NCBI RefSeq assembly: GCF_016429255.1
Contig: NZ_JAELUG010000003.1
Span: forward strand, 90,631-154,630
Direction of reading: 5' to 3'
DNA from: Rhizobium sp. ASV8
Lineage (GTDB): Bacteria > Pseudomonadota > Alphaproteobacteria > Rhizobiales > Rhizobiaceae
Length of the DNA: 64,000 nucleotides
The notes under the pieces are model-generated. The model had not been told where the DNA came from. It saw only the letters and a program-made list of their open reading frames with translations, and did no database searches. A program made the translations under genes and the position numbers. Of this stretch, positions 19,469-27,530 are shown piece by piece (within the stretch, counting starts at the first letter, position 1; each line of letters opens with the position of its first letter).

Positions 19469-19600
19469 CAGTTGCATGGCATCAACGATGCAATGGATGC
19501 GATGAGCACCAATATCATGATTGCTGGCGCCAAACTCAACATTGTCCACACCAATCCGGCAGTCCGCGATTGCTACAGCGGGGCAGGCGACCTCGAGAAC
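19469..19600 (+). pseudogene. Decayed PAS-domain fragment of a chemotaxis/sensor protein
   Basis: The frame beginning near 19457 reads INDAMDAMSTNIMIAGAKLNIVHTNPAV, which closely resembles the start of PAS domains in rhizobial methyl-accepting chemotaxis proteins ('...D.(V/M)STN(V/I)MIAD...NI(V/I)Y.NPAV'). Similarity fades after about 40 residues and no chemotaxis signalling domain follows. It is therefore read as a gene remnant. It lies at the boundary just before the glycan cassette. Confidence 0.55.
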
Positions 19601-19639
19601 AAACGGCTACAGGCAGATATACGGAGGCATACGGGCAGC

Positions 19640-20021
19640 CGACGGTTCTTGTCGGCGATGCGTCGCGGTCTTCAGATTAGTTTTGTGCACTTAGCCTTGC
19701 TGGCCTGTTGAGTCACGCCGTTACATGTCGCGGCTTCTGCAGTTCCTCGATCGACAAGAGACCGGGCACGTTGCCGAGCCGGTTCCGAAGCCGTCAGCTT
19801 TATTCGTCTGAGCGTCAACAAATTGGACTTGGAGATAGTCAGTACATGCGCCTCCTGCCACCCCTGGCATGACGAGCAAGGGCAAGGCTGGAGCAAGCTC
19901 GGCTCGATAGCCTCCGTAAAAAGGAGAGGGCGATCATTTCTGCAGTCTTACCCTCGCGATCTGTGGTTTGTCCGCTTGTGCGTGATATGCCCGTCATTGG
20001 GCTGGTTTGAAAGAACTCGAT
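19640..20021. other. Intergenic stretch before the glycan cassette, no supported gene
   Basis: About 380 bases with short overlapping frames but none with a recognisable product. It presumably holds the promoter of the seven-gene glycan cassette. No convincing -35/-10 pair could be assigned by eye. Confidence 0.5.
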
Positions 20022-20546
20022 ATGACTGATATTTCCTTCTCACCTCTGGCCCAGAGACTGCGGGATGCGGTGGCCTTTGCGTCCCGGGCTCCTATTGAAT
20101 TCGGAGCGGACGCGGTCTTGGATCGAGCGAATGATCAGATAGGTATTGGAAAAATTGTCGATCTCCCGCGGATTCCGGACAGTCGCGGGTCGCTGACTTT
20201 CATCGAAGGCGGCGGGCACATACCCTTCGACATAAAGCGGGTCTATTATCTTTATGACGTTCCCGGTGGAGCAACGCGCGGCGGTCATGCTCACAAGGGC
20301 TTGCATCAGCTCTTAATAGCCATGGCAGGCAGCTTCGATATCATTCTTGACAACGGGAAGAAGGCGCAACGCCATTCCCTCAATCGCTCCTATTTCGGCC
20401 TGCACATCCCTCCTATGACCTGGCGTGAGATGGAGAATTTCTCGTCCGGGGCAGTGTGTCTTGTGCTCGCCTCGGAGCACTACGACGAAGCCGATTACTA
20501 TCGCAACTACGAAGCATTTATGGAAGGCGTTCAGGCAAGCCGATGA
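20022..20546 (+). CDS. FdtA/QdtA-like dTDP-4-keto-6-deoxyhexose 3,4-ketoisomerase (WxcM-like cupin)
   Basis: Cupin sugar-nucleotide isomerase of 174 residues, counted from an ATG at 20022; a TTG 15 bases upstream is an alternative. 'GIGKIVDLPRIPDSRGSLTFIEGG...IPFDIKRVYYLYDVPGGATRGGHAHKGLHQLLIAMAGSFDIILDNG' is the FdtA signature, with the active-site His pair in RGGHAHK (His89, His91). Characterised relatives convert dTDP-4-keto-6-deoxyglucose to the 3-keto isomer on the way to Fuc3N or Qui3N. Its stop overlaps the aminotransferase start (ATGA), the usual partner. Which 4-epimer is formed cannot be told. Confidence 0.9.
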   Translation: MTDISFSPLAQRLRDAVAFASRAPIEFGADAVLDRANDQIGIGKIVDLPRIPDSRGSLTFIEGGGHIPFDIKRVYYLYDVPGGATRGGHAHKGLHQLLIAMAGSFDIILDNGKKAQRHSLNRSYFGLHIPPMTWREMENFSSGAVCLVLASEHYDEADYYRNYEAFMEGVQASR

Positions 20547-21682
20547 CCGGTATTTCATTCTTCGATCTCGCGAGCGTCAATGCGCCGCTCGCCGCCGATC
20601 TCGGCAGAGCGGCTTCAGAAGCGATCGCCAGCGGTTGGTTTATTCTTGGCAGGCGGGTCGAGGCGTTCGAGGCCGAGTTCGCGGCCTACACCGGAGTTTC
20701 GCATGCGATTGGTGTGGCAAGCGGGCTCGACGCGCTCGCGTTGACGCTGCGCGCCTGGAAGCAGCAGGGGAAGTTGCGCGATGGCGATGGTGTTGTCGTG
20801 GCTGCCAACACCTATATTGCAAGTATTCTTGCCATCACGGAAAGTGGTCTTACGCCTGTCCTCGTCGAGCCGGATGAAGCCACATTCAATCTGTCGGTCG
20901 AGGGTGTGCGCTCTGTGTTGTCGCAGAAGCCCAAGGCGGTCATGGCTGTGCATCTCTATGGCCAGCTCTGCCCGATGCCGCAATTGCGCGCGCTATGCGA
21001 TGAAAACGGGATGCTGTTGCTTGAAGACAGCGCCCAGGCGCATGGGGCGGTCATTGACGGGCGCAAGGCCGGCACGTTCGGCCACGCTGCGGGGTTCAGC
21101 TTCTATCCCAGCAAAAATCTCGGTGCTCTTGGTGATGGCGGAGCAATCACCACTGCCGATGCCGAGCTGGCGGACCTGTTGAGAAAGCTGCGCAACTATG
21201 GTTCGCATCGCAAATATTATCATGAGCATGTGGGTATCAATAGCCGCCTTGACGAGATGCAGGCTGCCTTCCTTTCGGTCAAGCTTCCACATCTCGACGC
21301 TGGCAATGCAAGGCGGCGGGAAATCGCAAGGCGCTATCGCGACGGGATCACCAACAGGGCAGTTATGGTGCCTAGTGTCGAGGGAGATGAGGCTGGTCAC
21401 GTCTGGCATTTATTCGTTGTGCGTTGCAGTCAGCGTGAGGAACTATTCGAGCACCTGCTGACTTCGGGTATCCATGCGGCAATACATTATCCCGTCCCCC
21501 CGCATCTCCAACCTTGCTACCGCGAGGCGTTGGCCGGCTACGATCTGCCCATGACGGAACGCCTGCACAAAGAGGTACTCTCGCTTCCTATGAGCCCTGC
21601 TCTGACGGATGATGAAGTGCAAAGGGTGATTGCCGTGACCAACGCTTTTCACTCAGACCTCAAGGCAAATGCGAATGGCTGA
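20543..21682 (+). CDS. DegT/DnrJ/EryC1/StrS aminotransferase (FdtB/QdtB-like)
   Basis: PLP-dependent sugar aminotransferase of 379 residues from the ATG at 20543, which overlaps the FdtA-like stop. Visible features are 'ASGLDALALTLRAW', the PLP-binding Asp in 'EDSAQAHGAVIDGRKAGTFG', and the Schiff-base Lys191 in 'GFSFYPSKNLGALGDGGAI'. Next to a 3,4-ketoisomerase it most likely aminates C3 of a dTDP-3-keto-6-deoxyhexose, yielding dTDP-Fuc3N or dTDP-Qui3N. The product would then be acylated by the NeuD-like enzyme two genes on. Confidence 0.92.
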   Translation: MTGISFFDLASVNAPLAADLGRAASEAIASGWFILGRRVEAFEAEFAAYTGVSHAIGVASGLDALALTLRAWKQQGKLRDGDGVVVAANTYIASILAITESGLTPVLVEPDEATFNLSVEGVRSVLSQKPKAVMAVHLYGQLCPMPQLRALCDENGMLLLEDSAQAHGAVIDGRKAGTFGHAAGFSFYPSKNLGALGDGGAITTADAELADLLRKLRNYGSHRKYYHEHVGINSRLDEMQAAFLSVKLPHLDAGNARRREIARRYRDGITNRAVMVPSVEGDEAGHVWHLFVVRCSQREELFEHLLTSGIHAAIHYPVPPHLQPCYREALAGYDLPMTERLHKEVLSLPMSPALTDDEVQRVIAVTNAFHSDLKANANG

Positions 21683-22430
21683 GACCGTTTCCTTTGACAA
21701 TATAGGTTTCGAGGACTTCAGAAGGTTTGCTCAGGATGCATCCTTGTCCAAATACGAACGCATCGGGTTCCCCGATTCATATCGTGAAGGTAAGGAAGCC
21801 GCTATTTTCGCGGATATTCGTACCAAGCTGACGAATTTGCAGCGCCATGGTCAGCGATGCCTCGATATCGGTCCCGGCTGCAGCGATTTGCCCTTGATGC
21901 TTATGGCATTGTGCAGCGAGCAGGAGCATGAACTGGTTTTGGTCGACAGCCAGGAAATGCTGGATCTCCTACCGCAGGGCGACGGGTCAAGGGTCGAAAA
22001 AATTGCCGCCCGCTATCCGGAATGCCCGGCGCTCATATCTGCGTCGCAGGGCCGTTTCGACATCATCCTTTGCTACAGCGTGCTGCATTACATCATGATC
22101 GATGTCGCCTTCTTCCGGTTTCTCGATGTGTCGTTGGCACTACTCGCGCCGGGAGGCCAGATGCTAATCGGCGACATCCCGAATATTTCCAGGCGCAAAC
22201 GCTTTTTCGCGAGCGATACGGGAATACGGTTCCATCAGGAATTCATGAAAACCGACGCGGTGCCGTCGGTCACGTTCAACAAGATAGAGCATGATCACAT
22301 CGACGATGCGGTCGTGATGGCCATCGTTCAGCGCGCCCGCCTCCAGGGATTTGATGCCTATATCGTACCACAGAACGTTGACTTGCCGATGGCAAACCGT
22401 CGCGAAGACATTCTTATCGTTCGCCCTTGA
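21675..22430 (+). CDS. SAM-dependent methyltransferase, class I
   Basis: About 251 residues, cytosolic. Motif I is 'RCLDIGPGCSDLP', motif II 'ELVLVDSQEMLDLLP', and the post-motif 'FDIILCYSVLHYIM...LDVSLALLAPGGQMLIGDIPN' is typical of class I methyltransferases. The start is taken at ATG 21675; another ATG lies two codons upstream. It overlaps the aminotransferase end by 8 bases and the following frame begins at its stop. In this cassette it could O- or N-methylate a sugar, but the acceptor is not evident. Confidence 0.85.
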   Translation: MAETVSFDNIGFEDFRRFAQDASLSKYERIGFPDSYREGKEAAIFADIRTKLTNLQRHGQRCLDIGPGCSDLPLMLMALCSEQEHELVLVDSQEMLDLLPQGDGSRVEKIAARYPECPALISASQGRFDIILCYSVLHYIMIDVAFFRFLDVSLALLAPGGQMLIGDIPNISRRKRFFASDTGIRFHQEFMKTDAVPSVTFNKIEHDHIDDAVVMAIVQRARLQGFDAYIVPQNVDLPMANRREDILIVRP

Positions 22431-22459
22431 ATGGGCCTTTCCAGAAGAGGCAAGCCGGC

Positions 22460-23140
22460 ATGATGAAAACGAAGAGACTTTTTATTGTCGGTGACAGCGC
22501 ATTCGCCGAGATTGCCTATGAATATTTTATGGCCGATTCAGACTATGAAGTCGTCGGGTTTGCGGTCGAGGCTGCATATCTGAAGCAAAGCGAGCTGTTC
22601 GGGCTTCCAGTCGTGCCGCTCGAACAGGTCGGGCAGCATTTTCAGCCTGAAGATACTGAGTTCTATGCGGCTATCGTCTACTCTCAGCTGAACCGCTTGC
22701 GCCATCGTCTCTACACTGAAGTCAAGGCATTGGGGTATCGCCCCGCCAGCTATATAAGCAGCCGTGCATTTGTCTGGAGGAATGTTGCGCTTGGGGAACA
22801 TTGCTTTATCTTCGAGGATAATACCGTCCAGCCGTTCGTCACCATCGGTGATAACGTCGTGCTCTGGAGCGGTAATCACATCGGGCATCATAGCCGGGTT
22901 GAAGATAATTGCTTCATATCGTCCCACGTCGTTATTTCCGGTTTCTGCAATATCGGCTGCAATAGCTTTCTCGGTGTAAACGCTACGATTGCCAACAATA
23001 TCACGGTTGGTGCCGACAATTGGGTCGGCCCCTCGGCGACAATCATGAAGGATACCGATAAGGGTGCGTTCTTCAGGACTGTGCATAGCGAGGTTGCCAA
23101 AATCAGCGCCCCGCGCTTTTTCAGAATAGCTGGAGAATGA
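22460..23140 (+). CDS. NeuD/PglD-like hexapeptide-repeat acyltransferase
   Basis: 226 residues from the ATG at 22460; a longer in-frame start exists at 22427. The N-terminal part (about 1-95) is a small nucleotide-binding domain ('RLFIVGDSAFAEIAYEYFMADSDYEVVGFAV'), and the C-terminal half is a left-handed beta-helix of hexapeptide repeats ('NVALGEHCFIFEDNTVQPFVTIGDNVVLWSGNHIGHHSRVEDNCFISSHVVISG'). This is the PglD/NeuD architecture, acyl-CoA dependent transfer to an amino or hydroxy sugar. The catalytic His is probably in IGHHS. It is a good candidate to acylate the 3-amino sugar made upstream. Confidence 0.88.
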   Translation: MMKTKRLFIVGDSAFAEIAYEYFMADSDYEVVGFAVEAAYLKQSELFGLPVVPLEQVGQHFQPEDTEFYAAIVYSQLNRLRHRLYTEVKALGYRPASYISSRAFVWRNVALGEHCFIFEDNTVQPFVTIGDNVVLWSGNHIGHHSRVEDNCFISSHVVISGFCNIGCNSFLGVNATIANNITVGADNWVGPSATIMKDTDKGAFFRTVHSEVAKISAPRFFRIAGE

Positions 23141-23143
23141 GCG

Positions 23144-24070
23144 ATGCAATGGGAGAAACTCGGGGTCATTTGGTCTCCCCCGGGCAACAAGGCATGGGCG
23201 CGAAAATATGCAACATGCCCGACGCCCCTCTGGCGCAAGGATGGCTCACTGCGTCTCTATATCCAATGTCGCGATGATCTCAATGTTGGAAGGGTCGGCT
23301 ACGTCGATGTCGATCCCGACAACCCTTTACGCATAATATCTGTATCCGAGGAGCCGGTTCTCGATCGCGGTGTTTCCGGTGCATTCGACGATAACGGCGT
23401 TTTCCAGACGTCGGTTGTGCGCGTGCCGGATGGACGTATCTTTATGTATTACGTCGGTTTCGAGCTTTGCCACCAGATCCGTTACCGTTTGCTGACCGGC
23501 CTCGCCATCAGCCAAGATGACGGCTGCTCGTTCGAGCGGGTTGCCAACACACCAATCCTCGAACGCTCTTCTTCTGAGTTGCATATCCGTTGCGGCCCAT
23601 GTGTTTTGCCCCCTGAAGGCAATGGGAATTTCCGCATGTGGTATGTTGCGGGAAGTGAGTGGGAAGAGATCGATGGCAAGTCCATGCCCCTTTACGATCT
23701 GCGCTATATCGAGTCGCCCGACGGCATAGTTTGGCCGCGTGAGGGGCAAGTAATCATGAATATCAATCACAACAATGAGCACGGCTTCGGTCGCCCGTGG
23801 ATCGTTCCATCCGCGAACGGCTACCGAATGTTTTACAGCATACGGGGCCGCATGCCGCGAGCCTACTATCTCGGCTATGCGGAATCGAAAGACGGTCTGC
23901 AATGGGCGCGTAAGGATGATCTGATGAATCTGGATGCCGCAGAAACTGGCTGGGATAGCGAGTCGATCGAGTATTCAGCTGTTGTCAGTTATAATGGTCA
24001 AACATACTGCTTCTATAACGGCAACGACTTCGGGGTGACCGGCTTCGGCGTCGCCAGATTGGTACAATGA
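23144..24070 (+). CDS. Five-bladed beta-propeller glycosidase-like protein
   Basis: 308 residues with no signal peptide. Repeated blade-like segments ('PTPLWRKDGSLRLYIQCRD', 'VVRVPDGRIFMYYVGFE', 'NFRMWYVAGSEW', 'GYRMFYSIRGRM', 'GQTYCFYNGNDFGVTGFGVARL') match the GH43/32/62/68-type five-bladed propeller superfamily. Such proteins occur in surface-glycan and glycosyltransferase clusters, often without proven hydrolase activity. Three bases separate it from the upstream stop and its own stop overlaps the next start (ATGA). It may act on cytosolic sugar intermediates or as a binding partner. Activity is uncertain. Confidence 0.75.
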   Translation: MQWEKLGVIWSPPGNKAWARKYATCPTPLWRKDGSLRLYIQCRDDLNVGRVGYVDVDPDNPLRIISVSEEPVLDRGVSGAFDDNGVFQTSVVRVPDGRIFMYYVGFELCHQIRYRLLTGLAISQDDGCSFERVANTPILERSSSELHIRCGPCVLPPEGNGNFRMWYVAGSEWEEIDGKSMPLYDLRYIESPDGIVWPREGQVIMNINHNNEHGFGRPWIVPSANGYRMFYSIRGRMPRAYYLGYAESKDGLQWARKDDLMNLDAAETGWDSESIEYSAVVSYNGQTYCFYNGNDFGVTGFGVARLVQ

Positions 24071-25044
24071 CCTGGTCGATCATTCCTTTTGATGACAGTT
24101 ATCGGCAACTATGGGACGACTGGTGTGCGGGAGCGGTCAATGGCACATTCTTGCATACGCGCCGCTTTCTGAGCTATCACGGTAGCCGTTTCGCGGATGC
24201 CTCGGTGATGGTGTTCCACGACGGCAGGCTCGCAGGCGTCTTGCCGGCAGCTCTTGCCCCGGGAAATCCTAAGAAGGTCGTCAGCCATCCTGGCGCCACC
24301 TATGGTGGCGTCGTGCATAACGGACGTATGGGTGGTGAAAAAATGCTCGCCGCAATGCGGGCGATCGTTGACCATTACCGGACGCTGGGCGTCGAAACGC
24401 TTCTCTACAAGGTTGTTCCCAATGCTTATGCCCAAGTTCCCTCACAGGACGATCTCTATGCCCTGTTTCGGCTGCGAGCACAGCTTGTGCGACGTGACTT
24501 GTCATCGACCATCGACCTCTCTAATCGCCTGCCCCTCACGGATCTGCGCAAGCGCAGCCTGAAAAAAGCGCTCAAACAAGTCACATTGAGTGCCGAAAGC
24601 CGATTTCTTCCCGATCTATGGAATGTTCTGAGCGAGAACCTGGCCCGAAAACACGAGGCAAAGCCTGTTCATTCCATGGGCGAACTTCGCCTCCTGATTG
24701 ACCTCTTTCCGGAGAATATCTCCATACGATGCGCTCTTCAGGATGAAAACGTCGTTGCGGGTATCGTTGTATTTCATTCACCCGTGGTCTGGCATGCGCA
24801 ATACATCGCGTCCAGCGAGGTTGGGTATGATGTTTCGGCCCTCGATGCGGTGTTTGCTGCGTCCATAGAGGAAGCCGGCAATACGGGCGCCAGATATTTT
24901 GATTTTGGTATAAGCAACGAGAGCGGCGGCCTGGTGCTCAACGAAGGGCTTTATAATTTCAAGTCCGGATTTGGCGGCGGCGGCATGGTGCATGATTTCT
25001 ATGAGGTCGACATCGCCTGCTCCGCCCAAACACGAACCGCATAG
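24067..25044 (+). CDS. FemAB/BioF2-like GNAT family acyltransferase
   Basis: 325 residues. 'WSIIPFDDSYRQLWDDWCAGAVNGTFLHTRRFLSYHGSRFADASVMVFHDGRLAGVLPAAL' and the late 'EEAGNTGARYFDFGISNESGGLVLNEGLYNFKSGFGGGG' fit the Acetyltransf_6/FemAB-like tandem GNAT fold used for aminoacyl or acyl transfer in surface polymer and exopolysaccharide pathways. The second half holds the usual 'YFDFG...N.G...FK..FGG' end. It is translationally coupled to the propeller gene (ATGA). It may transfer an acyl or aminoacyl group to the cassette's sugar. No substrate can be named. Confidence 0.8.
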   Translation: MTWSIIPFDDSYRQLWDDWCAGAVNGTFLHTRRFLSYHGSRFADASVMVFHDGRLAGVLPAALAPGNPKKVVSHPGATYGGVVHNGRMGGEKMLAAMRAIVDHYRTLGVETLLYKVVPNAYAQVPSQDDLYALFRLRAQLVRRDLSSTIDLSNRLPLTDLRKRSLKKALKQVTLSAESRFLPDLWNVLSENLARKHEAKPVHSMGELRLLIDLFPENISIRCALQDENVVAGIVVFHSPVVWHAQYIASSEVGYDVSALDAVFAASIEEAGNTGARYFDFGISNESGGLVLNEGLYNFKSGFGGGGMVHDFYEVDIACSAQTRTA

Positions 25045-25064
25045 CTCGCGGCGGGAGAAACTAC

Positions 25065-27323
25065 TTGCAAGTCAATATCGAGAATCTTGAGGAAGAACTC
25101 GCGCGATTTTATAGTGCGAAAGATTTCGAGACAATGGCGCAGACTATTCGTCACCTGTTTCGTATGCTGCGGCAAGACCAGCGCATGTTCGGCATGGCGC
25201 TTTATGAACCGGTATCAGATCGCTATCTCTATCGCATCGCCCACTTGTTACATCGGCGACAGTCTGCTGTTTTGAATGCGAATACCGTGATGCATGTCAT
25301 TTCGCAGGTCTATACCACCGGTGGCCACACACGTGTGTTCGAGGACATCGTCTCAGCCATGCCAGAGAAGAAGCATGTCCTGATCATGACGAACGCCACG
25401 GAACACTACACAGGATATTTGCGCCTGCCGGATCTACTGGAAGAGCGTTTCAGGAAGTTGGGTGTCGAGGTCATCTTTCTCCAGAAGGGAGGCTTGCTGG
25501 ATCGCATTTATGAATTGCTCGATCATGTAGATCATTTCGCTCCGCAGACCATTTTCCTCAATGCGCATCATGAAGACGTCATTGCATATGGTGCGATATG
25601 CGGCGATACGGCACCGCGTGTACACTTCCTTCATCATGCCGATCACCACCCAAGCCTGGGTGCGACGCGTCCGGACTATGAGCATGTCGATCTGACCGCG
25701 GAGTGCCATCGGTTTTGTTGCACGCATGTCGTCCCTGCACCTTCAATGCTCAATATGACGGTTACTGACAAAGGAGCTATCTACGCCGTACCACAGGGTC
25801 CGATTACCGGAGCGACGTCCGGCGCCCATCATAAGTTCCACGGCAAACTGCTGTTCAGCTATCCGGAACTTCTGGCAGCAATGTTCAAAAGTGGGCTCGA
25901 AAAGTTCTACCATATAGGCGACTTGTCAGCGACGGAAATCGAGCATATTCGCAAGGAAGTCGTCCTCAATGGAGCCGATCCCGACCGCATCGTTTTTACC
26001 GGCAACGTTCCCTCGCTCGCGGATTTCCTGAAAGAGCTGACGCCCCATTTTTATATGGAGTCGCATCCCGTCGGTGGTGGCAAGGCCCGCATTGAGGTCA
26101 TGAGTTTGAGATTGCCCGTTCTGCGCGCAGAACCGGATGAAAAAATACCGCTCTTTCGATGGGTGGACAATAAGATCGGCTCGGCTGTACTCATCACCAC
26201 GCTTGATGAGGTAGCCGCGAAATTACAGGAACTTCTGCAAAACAGGGAGCGGATCGCCGACGAAAATAGGCTCTTTTACGAAGAAAATCATCGACCAGAG
26301 CGGTTCCGCGATACATTGCTTGCCATGACCGAAATCTTGCCGGAAGGTGCGCGGCCTCCCGTACCTGACGACTATAAAGACGCCGGCGATCTGACGTTGA
26401 TGTCAACTCACGAGATCCGAGCGCTGGACACTGAGCTTGATCGTCGCGCGGGGACCGGGCATCCTGCCAGCATACTCAAGCCAGAGGTTCAGTCGCCAGC
26501 CGGAACGGCCGTTAGCGGACATGAAGGCTATCTGTTCATCGGCAATGGTACGAACCGATGGGAAGAACAGTTTCTCGGCACGCTCGATCCGGGTGTCGAT
26601 TGGCTTGGGGCATGGTCGGAGCTTCTTGATAGACGCCAGTCAATGGCGCAAGCCGCCGGGGTGTCGCTTTGGAATCTCGTCATCCCGGAAAAGCAGTCCG
26701 TTCTGACCAGAAAACGCTGGCCAGATTTTCCAGATGCCGAAATTGCACGCCCAATCCTCAAGCTGCTGGACAAGGTGGAGATAGACAAACATCTGATGTA
26801 TCCGGACAGGACACTCTTGACTGCGACCGCCAGTTCACCGGTTTTCTTCAGACACAACTCTCATTGGACGGCATCCGGTTGCCTGGCTGTTATCCGGTTG
26901 CTGATGATGGCATTCTCTTCAACGGTGGACGTGGATACTCTGAAGTTCAAGGTCGAGCGCCGGACCCTCGCGCATGATCTGACGGTTCATTTCTTCGATC
27001 CGGCTCCGGAGGAAGAGGTTGTCAACCTCGCCGCATGCGGCAAGGTCGTGGCTGACAATCGGATGTACCAGCTTCAGGGGCGGCATACCGGGAGCAGCTA
27101 CAAACTGGAGAATCTGTCTGCGCCGGAGAAAAGGTCTGTGATGATCTTCGGGGACAGTTATTCCTACGATGCAGGCCTCTCCTATGCTCTCTCGGCCATA
27201 TTCTCCACGGTTAGCTTCATATGGTCTAAGGATATCCTGTGGAGCGAGGTCACGGCACAGAAGCCCGATATCGTGCTGTGGGAGAGCGCCGAGCGCTACA
27301 TTCTGACGGTTCCCACAGACTGA
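25065..27323 (+). CDS. Glycosyltransferase fused to an AlgX/AlgJ-like SGNH domain
   Basis: 752 residues, started at TTG 25065 behind GGCGGGAG. Residues about 60-430 look like a GT-B glycosyltransferase ('SQVYTTGGHTRVFEDIV' at 80-96; 'IVFTGNV' and 'GGGKARIEVMSLRLPVLRAE' in the donor half). Residues about 480-752 match the AlgX/AlgJ-type SGNH fold: GHEGYLFIG (485-493), HNSHWT (597-602), GDSYS (696-700) and an ER pair at 743-744. AlgX uses Asp-x-His plus Ser; here the Asp is Asn598, while His600 and Ser698 remain. Thus a glycosyltransferase and an O-acyltransferase/esterase-like domain are on one chain, with no export signal or membrane helix visible. It ends the cassette. Confidence 0.75.
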   Translation: MQVNIENLEEELARFYSAKDFETMAQTIRHLFRMLRQDQRMFGMALYEPVSDRYLYRIAHLLHRRQSAVLNANTVMHVISQVYTTGGHTRVFEDIVSAMPEKKHVLIMTNATEHYTGYLRLPDLLEERFRKLGVEVIFLQKGGLLDRIYELLDHVDHFAPQTIFLNAHHEDVIAYGAICGDTAPRVHFLHHADHHPSLGATRPDYEHVDLTAECHRFCCTHVVPAPSMLNMTVTDKGAIYAVPQGPITGATSGAHHKFHGKLLFSYPELLAAMFKSGLEKFYHIGDLSATEIEHIRKEVVLNGADPDRIVFTGNVPSLADFLKELTPHFYMESHPVGGGKARIEVMSLRLPVLRAEPDEKIPLFRWVDNKIGSAVLITTLDEVAAKLQELLQNRERIADENRLFYEENHRPERFRDTLLAMTEILPEGARPPVPDDYKDAGDLTLMSTHEIRALDTELDRRAGTGHPASILKPEVQSPAGTAVSGHEGYLFIGNGTNRWEEQFLGTLDPGVDWLGAWSELLDRRQSMAQAAGVSLWNLVIPEKQSVLTRKRWPDFPDAEIARPILKLLDKVEIDKHLMYPDRTLLTATASSPVFFRHNSHWTASGCLAVIRLLMMAFSSTVDVDTLKFKVERRTLAHDLTVHFFDPAPEEEVVNLAACGKVVADNRMYQLQGRHTGSSYKLENLSAPEKRSVMIFGDSYSYDAGLSYALSAIFSTVSFIWSKDILWSEVTAQKPDIVLWESAERYILTVPTD

Positions 27324-27350
27324 TCGGTCAGAATCGGAATGGGCTTGGCT

Positions 27351-27366
27351 AGCGGAACGATCCGCT
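27351..27366 (+). terminator. Weak hairpin after the glycan cassette
   Basis: AGCGGA-ACGA-TCCGCT is a 6-bp stem with a tetraloop 28 bases past the GT-SGNH stop. No T-run follows. It may mark the 3' end of the cassette transcript, but this is weak evidence. Confidence 0.35.
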
Positions 27367-27530
27367 TGAGACCCGCTGACGTCGCGAGACGACTGGCGCC
27401 GCCGCGGCGGTCCACAGGGGCTGCGGCGTGGCGCGTATTGCTTCTTGCCTTTCAATGGCCGATTGATCGGTTCCATATTGGCTGACATAGTTCCGACGCA
27501 CATCCGCCCATAGCAAGCAAAGATCCATCG

